Origin: Craspedostauros australis
Lineage: Eukaryota > Bacillariophyta > Bacillariophyceae > Mastogloiales > Achnanthaceae
Reading direction: 5' to 3'
NCBI GenBank assembly: GCA_026770025.1
Contig: JAMXDE010000042.1
Location: 310,001 to 374,000, forward strand
Length of the DNA: 64,000 nt
The notes beneath the pieces were generated by a model that did not search any database, was not told where the DNA came from, and saw only the letters and a list, made by a program, of their open reading frames with translations. The translations under genes were made by a program, and so were the position numbers. Of this stretch, positions 11,318 to 20,325 are shown piece by piece. Each line of letters begins with the position of its first letter. The stretch's first letter is position 1.

Positions 11318-12814
11318 ATGGATACCACAGACCCTTCGAAGATCAAGCACGATCTGAACGCTGCTCTGCAGACGCTGCTGCAGGGATCATTCGATGCGGA
11401 TTCCAAGGTCTGCATCGTGACGATGATCAAGGTGCTGGACAACATCACGCAGAAGCCGGGAAACGACAAGGTGCGCTGCATCCGCATCTCCAATCCCAAC
11501 TTCTGGCAGAAGGTGGGACAGCGCAAGGGCGCCTTGGACTACCTCTGCGCGTCCGGCTTCGTCCGAACGATGGAGGCAACCGGCGATGCGACGACGGCCG
11601 ATCTGCCCAAGATGGAGCTCGATAGCGATGTGCGCATGGGAGATGCTGCGTCCACGGATGCCGGGTTTCTGCGGCTGCTGCCGGACAAGGAGGATGTGCG
11701 CGTGCTGCAGCAGGCCAGACAGCAGCTCGTCACCTGCGCGATCCACGAGCTCAAGATCCCCGCGCAGGACCTGCCCAAGTTCAAGCCGCCGCCGCCCATG
11801 GCATCTGCTGTGGGTGCTGCCAAACGATCGGCCGCAACAGCCGGCAACGGCGGTAGCAATGGCAAGGGGTTCAACATCTACCAGGGATCCAGGTATGATG
11901 GACAGGCGGCAGCGACGGGCATGAGGACGGGACCGACCAGCGCCAATTACAGAAGCCCGACGGAGCAATCGTTGGAGCGTTTGCAACAGCGTCAGAAGGA
12001 TCTGGAGAGCAAGATCCAGCCCAATCGGATCCAGGACAGAGAGTGGGTGGTGTACAGACCCGGCAAGCAGAACAGCGCGGTTTCGTCCCTGTCAACCAAC
12101 CTCTCCGCAGCATCAGCGGCCGAAGCCGGCACGTCGTCCGATGCCAACTTGCTGGCCGCGCGTGCCAAGCAGCAGATGGAGCAACGGGACCGTGCAGAGA
12201 ATGCCGGCTTCACGACCAAGGCCATGAGAGACCTTGCCAAGATCAAGAACCAAAAGGTCTACAGCCACGCCACGTTGCAGATCCAATTTCCGGACGGTTG
12301 CTGGTTGCGGGGCAAGTTCTTGCCGACAGAGACCATCGCTGATCTGGAGCAGGTGCTGCGGCACGAGTGCCTGCGCCCTGGCCTGTTCCAGGATGAGGCC
12401 AAATCCATCGGAATCGAGCTCTACATCACACCGCCACGACAGGTTCTCAAACCGCCTTCCTCCACCATCAAGAGCCATGGCTTGATGCCGGCCGCGAAGG
12501 TCTTTGTGAGCTTCACGAAGCCGATCGCTTCGGTCCAATTAGCATCACCCGGCCATTTCTTGAATCCCGATCTCATCCACAAGCAGGAAGCGCAAACAGA
12601 AAGCAGCAGCACCGGCACAGTTGGTGCGGAAGCATCCACCACATTATTTCCCAAGGCGGTGCCCATCGATCAGCAACAGCAGCAGACATCCAAGGCGGGG
12701 ACTGCGGCAGGCAATGCCAAGGGCGGCGATGAGAAGAAAAAGAAGAAATCCAAACGAAATAAGGAGGAGGATATGCTCAAGCGAATGATGGGTGGGTTCG
12801 GGAAGCGCAAATGA
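11318..12814 (+). CDS. PUB + UBX domain protein (Cdc48/p97 adaptor, UBXN6-like)
   Basis: 498 aa in one exon. Residues about 10-90 form a PUB-type domain: a helical start, then 'VCIVTMIKVLDNITQKPGNDKVRCIRI' in short blocks and 'NPNFWQKVG', followed by 'GALDYLCASGF'. Residues about 313-400 form a UBX beta-grasp fold ('YSHATLQIQFPDG', 'LRGKFLPTETIADLEQVL', and a closing 'SHGLMPAAKVFVSF'). The middle is Gly/Ala-rich and disordered with a short charged helix (about 205-225), and the C-terminus is Lys-rich. PUB domains bind the C-terminal tail of Cdc48/p97 and UBX domains bind its N-domain, so this should be a cofactor in ubiquitin-dependent extraction or degradation. The family usually has this domain order; here PUB is at the extreme N-terminus, with no N-terminal VIM seen. 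Confidence 0.85.
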   Translation: MDTTDPSKIKHDLNAALQTLLQGSFDADSKVCIVTMIKVLDNITQKPGNDKVRCIRISNPNFWQKVGQRKGALDYLCASGFVRTMEATGDATTADLPKMELDSDVRMGDAASTDAGFLRLLPDKEDVRVLQQARQQLVTCAIHELKIPAQDLPKFKPPPPMASAVGAAKRSAATAGNGGSNGKGFNIYQGSRYDGQAAATGMRTGPTSANYRSPTEQSLERLQQRQKDLESKIQPNRIQDREWVVYRPGKQNSAVSSLSTNLSAASAAEAGTSSDANLLAARAKQQMEQRDRAENAGFTTKAMRDLAKIKNQKVYSHATLQIQFPDGCWLRGKFLPTETIADLEQVLRHECLRPGLFQDEAKSIGIELYITPPRQVLKPPSSTIKSHGLMPAAKVFVSFTKPIASVQLASPGHFLNPDLIHKQEAQTESSSTGTVGAEASTTLFPKAVPIDQQQQQTSKAGTAAGNAKGGDEKKKKKSKRNKEEDMLKRMMGGFGKRK

Positions 12815-12955
12815 ATGCAACAGGAACGCGAGGAGGCACAATAAAGTAGAGTAGAGCAGATCATTCTCTCTGCGTTGTGTCCTAACTATTATACATATGA
12901 GTACGAATTGTCCATGTTGCTGTTGTCATGGATTTACTGTGCTCTGTTCTACTCT

Positions 12956-14668
12956 CTAGTGTTCTTTGCGGCGTTGAAAGTTGACAAAGACGTTGTGTGG
13001 ATTGAAGTTGAGGCTCATGATCAGCTTCGGCTGCGGAGCATTCTCCATCGGAGTGACCTTGAAGTTGTACAGGATGGTGGCCAGCGAGGCTCGGGCCTCG
13101 GTCATGGCCAACGGACTTCCGAGGCACTGGCGAGGCGTCAGGGAGAACACCATATTGCGCGCGTACGCATCATCCCTCATGTCGCCGGACTTCTTGCTGA
13201 TCTCGCGGTCGGGAATGAACTTGTCGGCGTCTGGATTATCCGGTGTCGAAAGTCGATTGACGCACACCGGTAATATGAGCAACGCACATCCCTTGGGGAT
13301 GATGTAAGACTTGTCTCCGCGCCCGATCTTGAAGTCTCTCGTCGCGCGCCTATTGATCGTGACGGGCGAATACAAGCGCAGCGTCTCGTTGATGATCTGA
13401 TTCAAGAAGACGCACTTGGCGAGGTCGTGCAGCGATGGATTCGCCCCCAACGGCTTGATCTCTTCGTACAGACGCTGTTGGTACTCCGGGCGAGTGGCAA
13501 GCTCCCACAAGGCCCACGTGAAGATGGATGCTGTCGAGTCAAAGGCGGCATACAGCAGCAGACGCAGATTGCCCAGGAGGTGTCCTTCCTCCATCTTTTC
13601 CTCGGCTTTCAGAAAGGCGGAGAGCAGATCCCTGTTGTACTTGTGCGTGTGTTCTTGCTCTTGTGGATGTTCCGATGACGACGACGATGACGACGACGAT
13701 GATGAATGAGCCGTCGATGTGAGGTCCCGTTTGCGTTCCGCCACGGCATCCGCAAAGAACTTATTCAAACGCTTCAGCGCTCGGTTGAATTTCGTGAAAT
13801 GCGTGAGGTTTCTCAGGGGAATGCGACTGCGGATGCCAGCCTCGGCGTCGAGACATGAAATATCTTGGTACATGGGGCACGTGTTTCCATCTCGCAACGC
13901 CTTGGCGGCATCGAAGGTCTTGGAGACCGCCATCATGCACGAGATGTCCATCATCAGGTGCTTGGCCTGGACGAACAGATCGACGCCCAAGTCGGGAGGT
14001 GCATCCGTTGCGGATGAAGGGACGTTGTTGTTGTAGTTGTTGTTCTTTTCGGCTTGCGCGTCCCAGAAGGGGAACAAATATTCCTTGATCAAGTCGCAAG
14101 TGGAGTTGTGCGCGAACTCAACGATGCTGGCTGTGGGCGTCCCGGCCTTGCGTTGCAGCTTCAACTGGGCGTGGCCGTCCGGCAGCGTGAACATGGATGG
14201 CCCAAGCATCGGCAGGCTGCCGCGAAACGCTTCATCCAACGGTTTCTCGAAGGACGGCCCATCGCGCTTGACGTTGTACTGCTTGAGGATGTCCATGATG
14301 CAATCCGCATCCGTGGGGACCACGAAGGTTTGGGCGATGGGGGTGTGGTGCGGGTGGAAGCTCCACAGTCGGACCAGCCCATGTCCGTTCCCGTGGAACT
14401 GCTTTGTGACCTTGAGTAAGAAGTCGGACATGCCCGGCCGCTCTATTCCGTCCGCCGGGGTGACGGTCGGCTCCTCCAAGACCGTCCCGAGATCGGCGAG
14501 GATGGGATGCTTGTGCTTCTTCACGCAAGGACCAGGCAGTGCGTTGACCATCCGAATGAATCGAAGTCGGCGGCGCAACCGTGAGATGAGGGAGCAGAAG
14601 GCGTACACCGATGCGACGACCAACAGGGAGTTGACGATTGGTGCCGGGATTTGTTCCATGGTTGACAA
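12956..14668 (-). CDS. Cytochrome P450, tandem paralogue 1
   Basis: 570 aa, one exon. An N-terminal hydrophobic anchor (about 9-27) is followed by a basic stop-transfer run and the Pro-rich hinge 'LPGPCVKKHK'. The I-helix oxygen-binding motif is AAFDSTAS (about 374-381), the K-helix ExxR is ETLR (428-431), and the meander carries 'DADKFIPDRE'. The haem ligand is Cys515 in 'FSLTPRQCLG'. In the usual F-x-x-G-x-R-x-C-x-G signature the fourth position is Gly; here it is Thr. A poly-Ser stretch (about 330-340) lies in a loop. It probably acts at the ER membrane with a reductase; the substrate is unknown. It shares its direction and most motifs with the genes at 23749 and 27576, from which it is separated by a candidate transposon. 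Confidence 0.88.
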   Translation of the reverse strand: MSTMEQIPAPIVNSLLVVASVYAFCSLISRLRRRLRFIRMVNALPGPCVKKHKHPILADLGTVLEEPTVTPADGIERPGMSDFLLKVTKQFHGNGHGLVRLWSFHPHHTPIAQTFVVPTDADCIMDILKQYNVKRDGPSFEKPLDEAFRGSLPMLGPSMFTLPDGHAQLKLQRKAGTPTASIVEFAHNSTCDLIKEYLFPFWDAQAEKNNNYNNNVPSSATDAPPDLGVDLFVQAKHLMMDISCMMAVSKTFDAAKALRDGNTCPMYQDISCLDAEAGIRSRIPLRNLTHFTKFNRALKRLNKFFADAVAERKRDLTSTAHSSSSSSSSSSSEHPQEQEHTHKYNRDLLSAFLKAEEKMEEGHLLGNLRLLLYAAFDSTASIFTWALWELATRPEYQQRLYEEIKPLGANPSLHDLAKCVFLNQIINETLRLYSPVTINRRATRDFKIGRGDKSYIIPKGCALLILPVCVNRLSTPDNPDADKFIPDREISKKSGDMRDDAYARNMVFSLTPRQCLGSPLAMTEARASLATILYNFKVTPMENAPQPKLIMSLNFNPHNVFVNFQRRKEH

Positions 14669-15282
14669 ACCGACGTTGCAGGTGCTCTGTTGAATAGTAC
14701 AGTATTATATGATAAAATATAATGGCATATAGTATTTGTATGGTATGTACAGCGGTGCTCGTGGAGTACAGCACGAGTATGGTGGTTGGTTGCTGTTGGT
14801 TGGTTGCCGCCAGTACTCTCTGGAGCACGAATGAGGAAATTATGAAATCGTGGTGCTGCGAAGCCCAGCTATCGATGATCGCATCTTCGTTTGCACCTGT
14901 GAGTATGTGTGCTTCGACTGCGTCAATCGGAGCTCGTGGGCATGTCGGGGACATGGTTGTGTGGAAGTACATGGTTGTAGAGTCATTGTACAGCCGCTCG
15001 TCCTCACATTCTGCGTTCTCGTGGGTACTATATCTACGAACAGCCCATGGTGGCGGGTACGAGGCACGAGGCCATGGTATGCGAGCGCTTGTGTCACAAC
15101 GGAGAGGTGGTTGAGCCAACTTGTGGCACGATCTTGGAACAGAGGAAGAAACGCGAGACTCGCAACGTGCCGAGCCCACGATGTTCGTTTTCTTCAAATC
15201 ACGTGCCAAACGCTTCTTTCCCTCCTTGGTGGCGGATCATTGCGGAGATGACACAGGTCGCGACGATGATTCGTCACAAGAG
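14669..15282. other. 5' flank of P450-1, no gene recognised
   Basis: This stretch lies between the start of P450-1 and the proposed left end of the transposon. AT-rich 'ATATTATA'-like runs near 14700-14730 could be core-promoter sequence for P450-1; that is inference. Confidence 0.4.
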
Positions 15283-15599
15283 TTAGGGGGGCAGTTCAAA
15301 ATGCAATAATTGGCTCTATTTCATAGCGTTTAAGTCATAAATCGCTTGTTTCCGCCTAGTTCTTATCCTCGACGGAATAATATGGCATTTTCGTTCTTTT
15401 TTGGATAATTGGTGCTTTCCCCCCAAAATTCGCCCGAGTTGCTTTCGCTCTTCGTCATTGCTCCATTTCCCCACTTTACACTGTGTCGGTGTTTGCTGAG
15501 CGTGTTTTCGTCTCCGGTCCGCGCAAAACAAGGCTGCTGTCTTGGGCCAGCGCAGAGCACACAAAACTCACAACCCCAACACTCTCCACAGAGATCATT

Positions 15600-15690
15600 G
15601 CTCCACAGAGCACTTCGTTCCTGTTACAATCACAATCACAATCACAACCACAACCACAACAATAACAACAACAACAGGTACACCAACATC
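15600..15690. repeat. (CAATCA/CAACAA)n simple repeat
   Basis: A run of CACAAT and CACAAC hexamers passes into AACAACAAC near 15630-15675. Confidence 0.7.
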
Positions 15691-16631
15691 ACCACTGCAA
15701 CAGTGTTTCGTCCATGGGTGGCTCCTGTATGCGATGCAACTGGAATTCATCTCTTCGAACAGTTCTTCCTGCACCAGCAATGATGTCCGGTGAATTAGTT
15801 GCTTGGTTGCCACTGTGCCACAGCAACAATGGAATGCTTGGCTGTAGTTCGTTGTATGCCTCAATTTGTGTTCGATACACGGTGTGTTCGCCCATCATGC
15901 AGATCGAACAAGGGGCTTCCTGTGGGTGGCTGCATTCCCTCCATGCACATGACTGTCCATTTGCTTGCACTCCTTGTCCTGGTTTCCGGATGACCAGGAC
16001 CGCCATGGTAGGATCGCAACCGAGGTGATTTTCTCCACACCTTTTCTCTCTGGATTTTGGTGTCCTTCTTTTGTTGTTGTCAGGTGTGTTGGTACAGCCG
16101 TTCGTTCCTTTGTTGACATGTCAATGACTATCCTTTGTTGTTGGGAATGAGGTTCATGTGCATGCTTGTATTGTCGGTTCTGTTGACATCATCAACATAC
16201 AGTGGGGCATTCTAGTGTTGACCTTCTAGGCAACGCAAAACACCCCCAAGCTGGTGGGGATGCCATGCTCCTTTTTGTACATCTGCATTATCTACATGCC
16301 ACCCTCAAGCAAGGTGCATTGCAGTGAACAGCTAAACATGCATTGTGTTGTGAAACCATAACAGTGTTGTGTTGGCCATTCGTGCTACATGGTTGTTGTA
16401 GTCTTTTCTTTGGAGGTGCCAGTGTTGTTTTCCGTTTTCCTTCTCACAGCATGGGTGCTCGCACATGCATGCACGCTCTTCCGCAATTCACTGACAGCCA
16501 CAACAAACTCCATTGCGGGTAGCACCAACGCAAATGACAAACAACAACGCAGCTACTTGTGCAACACCAGATGAACGATACGACATTGAGGTAGGGACTA
16601 TGTGAGAAAATTATATTATGCACCAGACGGC
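15691..16631. other. Transposon interior, no gene recognised
   Basis: This is the 3' flank of the transposase gene. Short open frames are present but none has a recognisable domain or an extension of the transposase. Confidence 0.4.
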
Positions 16632-17844
16632 TCACTCCCGTCCAGAGCTGCTGTCATCGCTGCTTGCACTGCCACTCGTCGGGCTGCTGCTGACGCTCCC
16701 ACTTGTTGTGCTGCCACTCATGCCCTCGCTTGTTGTGCTGTCGTCCATGCCCTCGCTCGTTGTGCTTTTGCTCTTGTCGCTTCTGGCTGCTTCCTCCACC
16801 ATTTCCTCCATATCCACCTCCCGTGAGGCGGCTGCTCCTGAGGGGGGCGCCAGTGATGCCACCCAATTCTCCATTTCCCTGATATCCGCCATGGTCTCCT
16901 GCAGGTCAAACAAAGGATTTTCATCCTGCAGTTCGAATTGTGTGATAGCTGCGATGGCATACATTGCCAATTGGTGTTTGCAAAGTTGGTGCCGCCACTC
17001 CACCCGCAAGCACTTCCAGTTTTTGAAGCGTTTGTGAACTGTTTCGTGCCTTGCACGTATCACTCCATTGTATCTGGTCCTCTCAATGCAACACGAAGGC
17101 TCACCCCTGTAGCCTTGATCCGCAATCACCTGCTCCCCTTCGTCCAGTTCCTGCCTCAGCTTGCGTCGAAAAATGGTTACATCATTCCACTCCCCACATG
17201 GAAATGGACCCTCGACCCAAACAAGATGGCCAGTCTGAATGCACACACCAGTCTCGTATCTGAGGCCTGCCCCATTGAATTTGTGAGAGTACCAATCTGT
17301 GTCGAAAGGATTGGGCTCCACAATCCGAAAGTCGGTGCCATCCACGGACATGAAAACAGTGTTGTGACCAACACTGCCATTCTTTCGTTCCTCTATTCTG
17401 ATCTGCAGTGATACAAAAAGGAACTTGAGCATGTGCAAGGGATGTGAGTCATGTCAGGCAAGCACACGCATTCAAGTCATCTCCGCACACAGCACCAAGT
17501 TCACTCACCTTTGTTCTGCTCAGTCGTGCAATGCCTTCCAAAACAATCCATGTCCACTTCATCAATGTTCTGCGATCCCTATTCAGCATCACTGAAAGAA
17601 TCTCCCATGGAACGTATTGCTTCAGGAACACGAGTGCACCAAGCATGTGGTTGATTGTGGTGTTGCCTGGTAGCAGCCCGTCTTGTGTCAGTGCTGTCCA
17701 TACTGCAGAAGCCACTGCGATGCTGGTCCCATACGTCCTGCGGAAAAGGATGGTGAGCCATGGGGGTTGCTCCATGCAAGTGAGCATGTCCACGTTGCGA
17801 CCCACAATTTGCATACCAGAGTGGGCAATCTCAACCTCCATCAT
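16632..17844 (-). CDS. Harbinger/PIF-like DDE transposase (2 exons)
   Basis: Exon 1 is 17844-17509 and exon 2 is 17402-16632, giving 368 aa. The 106-bp intron starts GTGAGT and ends ACTGCAG, phase 0. Exon 1 encodes a helical N-terminal part with 'INHMLGALVFLKQYVPWEIL' and 'DRRTLMKW', the helix-turn-helix-like region that precedes the nuclease domain. Exon 2 carries the DDE_4 core: 'SVDGTDFRI' (Asp133/Asp136), 'GEWNDVTIF', 'VIADQGYRG' (Asp207) and 'RARHETVHKRFKNW' (Glu232). The acidic triad is intact and the frame is open, so the enzyme may be functional. After about residue 310 the C-terminus becomes a Ser/Thr/Gly low-complexity tail, longer than usual. The enzyme should cut and rejoin element ends in the nucleus, probably aided by a partner encoded at 20326-22923. 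Confidence 0.88.
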
Positions 17845-18349
17845 CTTCTGAATGAGTCATTGCGAGGTGGAGCAAGTTGATGTGCAATGTAGTGGATTGG
17901 ATGTTGGCTTGATGGTGGATCGGATACTGTCGTGGGCAGGTATTGTGAGAAGTAGTTGATTCGGTTGCTTGCGTGTGATTGTTGGCCGTAGTTGTTGTTG
18001 ACGCCAATACTTTGTTGGCATCAGGCGGCATGTGAGTTGCTGTCGAGGTGCAGCCGATGGCCATCGCACATTGATGCTGACATCTCGAGAAGCAGAGTCC
18101 GCCATTTGCTGCATTGCACAGCAATCACTTGCAATACACGGTGATGCAGAACACAAAGATTTCCGTGTTTGTCTCCACGATCTGTTGGCTGGTGGGAGTA
18201 TTCGCGCGCTGTTCTCTCAACGCGAGTTGGTCTTGGGTCATGTTCCTCGGCTTCCTCAGACATTCCACAGAACACTCACTGGGATCGACATCATTCACGA
18301 ACATCCATGCAAGGTGTCCGTAAGATAAATCAAGGCTTATGACATGGAT
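17845..18349. other. 5' flank of the transposase gene
   Basis: No second N-terminal exon is evident. An open frame on - at 17831-18124 ends just inside the transposase start in another frame and has no domain. Confidence 0.35.
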
Positions 18350-18870
18350 ACATATTCAGTCCCTTTCCGCGCAAGCCATCCATTTGGTTGAAACATAGTT
18401 TATCAATGACACAGGAGTGTTCCAATCCATACAAGCCCTCCATTTGGTTCCAACAGTGTTCATGACAGGGACAGATTCGTTCTTGTCCGTACAAGCCCTC
18501 CATTTAGTGGAAAGAGCGTTTATCAATGACACAGGAGCGTTCCGATTCATACAAGCCCTCCATTTGGTTCAAAAAGCGTTTATCAACAGCACAGATTAGT
18601 TCTTATCCATACAAGCCCTCCATTGGGTGGAAAGAGCGTTTATCAATGGCACAGATCTATCAATAGCACAGATCAGTTCTTATCCATACAAGCCCTCCAT
18701 TTGGTTCATAGAGCATTCACTACCGGATAAGATTATTTCTTATCCGCATAAGCCATCTGCTTATGTTCATAGAGCATTCACTACCGGATAAGATTATTTC
18801 TTATCCGCATAAGCCATCTGCTTATGTTCATAGAGCATTCTCTACCGGATAAGATTTGTTCTTATGGTGC
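18350..18870. repeat. Minisatellite, about 60-bp units (about 9 copies)
   Basis: Units recur every 60-61 bp. Each has a 'TTCTTATCCATACAAGCC' head, a 'CTCCATTTGGTT' middle and an 'AGCGTTTATCAATGGCACAG' tail. The last three units change to 'CCGCATAAGCCATCTGC' with 'CACTACCGGATAAGATT'. One unit carries an extra partial tail (about 18645-18665). The multiple-of-three period keeps short frames open across units. Confidence 0.85.
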
Positions 18871-19439
18871 TATTCATATGGATTAAACTGCGCCTATCAC
18901 ATAAACATAGGTGCAAATCTGCCCTTATAAGCCCGTGTTAAAGCAATATTGGCGGCTATGGGCCAGAATCAGATGCATTTCTGACCCTTATGCGCTAGCC
19001 ATAAGGACGCGATGAGTCTTACAACATAGACTCAATTTTGTTTCGTCTTCACAGCAGTTATGCATAAGACGCAAATAGTGCTTTTGAAGCCGTCCATAAG
19101 GCCAAAACAGCGCTTATAATTCTATCCATAGAGGTGTTTTCGACACTATGGAGCCGTCATAAGACTGAATTGGATGTTACGACTACTTCGACTCAATATG
19201 AAGCACTATGCCTATCCAATGTGACCAACACGCCGTATTCGTAAGTCCAATATATTCCTTATCACACAGGCATCATTTTAAGTGCTTCATGACACCAATC
19301 CAAACGGTGAATATTGCCCTTATGGAGTGGTCATAACGCAATTTTCACCCTCAAAAAGTGATTCATAAGGCCAAGTTAGCCCTTGTGAACCCGGCATAGA
19401 CGTTAATTCATCCTTTCCCGCGCTCCATACACTCAAATA
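18871..19439. repeat. Degenerate repeat zone with CTTAT/ATAAG motifs
   Basis: Units are too diverged for a clear period, but short CCATAAGG, CTTATAA and CATAAG motifs recur every roughly 45-60 bp in both orientations. The zone connects the 60-bp array on its left to the 48-bp array on its right. Confidence 0.5.
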
Positions 19440-19740
19440 TTGCGTTATGATCGTAGGACCAAGTATGCCTTTAACAGAAGCGCAAAAGTGCGTTATGATC
19501 GTAGGACCAAGTATGCCTTTAACAGAAGCGCAAAAGTGCGTTATGATTGTAGGACCAATTATGCATTTAACAGAAGCGCAAAAGTGCGTTATGATCATAG
19601 GACCAAGTATGCCTTTAACAGAAGCGCAAAAGTGCGTTGTGATCGTAGGACCGATTATGCCTTTAACAGAAGCGCAAAAAGTGCGTTGTCACCGTAGGAC
19701 CAAGTACGCTTTCAACGCAAGCGTAAAAAGTGCCTTGTGA
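19440..19740. repeat. Minisatellite, 48-bp units (about 6 copies)
   Basis: Units start at 19440, 19488, 19536, 19584, 19632 and about 19681. Each reads 'TGCGTTATGATCGTAGGACC' then 'AAGTATGCCTTTAACAGAAG' then 'CGCAAAAG'. The first units differ by only one to three bases; the last two have an extra A and drift further. There is no unique spacer between units, so this is not a CRISPR array. Confidence 0.92.
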
Positions 19741-20325
19741 ATGAAGGACCGATGCTGTACCTACACATTGTGGTTCCGAAGACGAACATTGGCCCTCCTT
19801 CGCGTTGTCGCCATCCCGCGAATGACTTTTCGCGCTTGCAGCAACTTGGTTACGCCCCTTTGACATCGGCCATTGTTACAGTTTGTACGGGGAACAGTAC
19901 ACCCTTCTTGGGCGCCGGTGTCTTTCGCCACGGACAGGAACACAAAAAACACTTCAAGCCAATGCAAGCATCTCTTGACATTTCTTTTCTGATGTTCAGA
20001 TGGCCGCGAACTACAATCGTTGTACGTGTGTGTGCAAGACACCAGCACGCGTCACCAGCGCACGTAATGCGTCGTCGGCAAGAAATTGCTGCGATGGTTG
20101 TTTGCTCGTTGCAAAGCACAGCATCTTCCATGTCCTTGGCAACCACACAGCAGCACCCCATGGCCAACTCTGCAAATGAGGACGACACAAACCGCATCAC
20201 GCCAACGTACACACATCCATTGCGCCAAACACTGCTGCTCTCTTGCAGGTGCACTTCAATGGAGCCTTGAGTTGAGCAGAGGTGCCCTTTGTCACACAAA
20301 TCAGAAACACAACCAACCACCGATC
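19741..20325. other. Spacer upstream of the 801-aa gene
   Basis: The frame of the downstream gene stays open back to 20086, but that upstream part has no domain and lies in a region open in several frames. I treat it as 5' leader. Confidence 0.35.

Noticed and set aside
18350-19740. CRISPR-like array
   Set aside because: Units abut without unique spacers, drift gradually in sequence and period, and lie in eukaryotic DNA next to a transposase; this is a minisatellite.
20086-20325. 80-codon N-terminal extension of the 801-aa protein
   Set aside because: The stretch has no conserved pattern; the basic head starting at 20326 is a better start.
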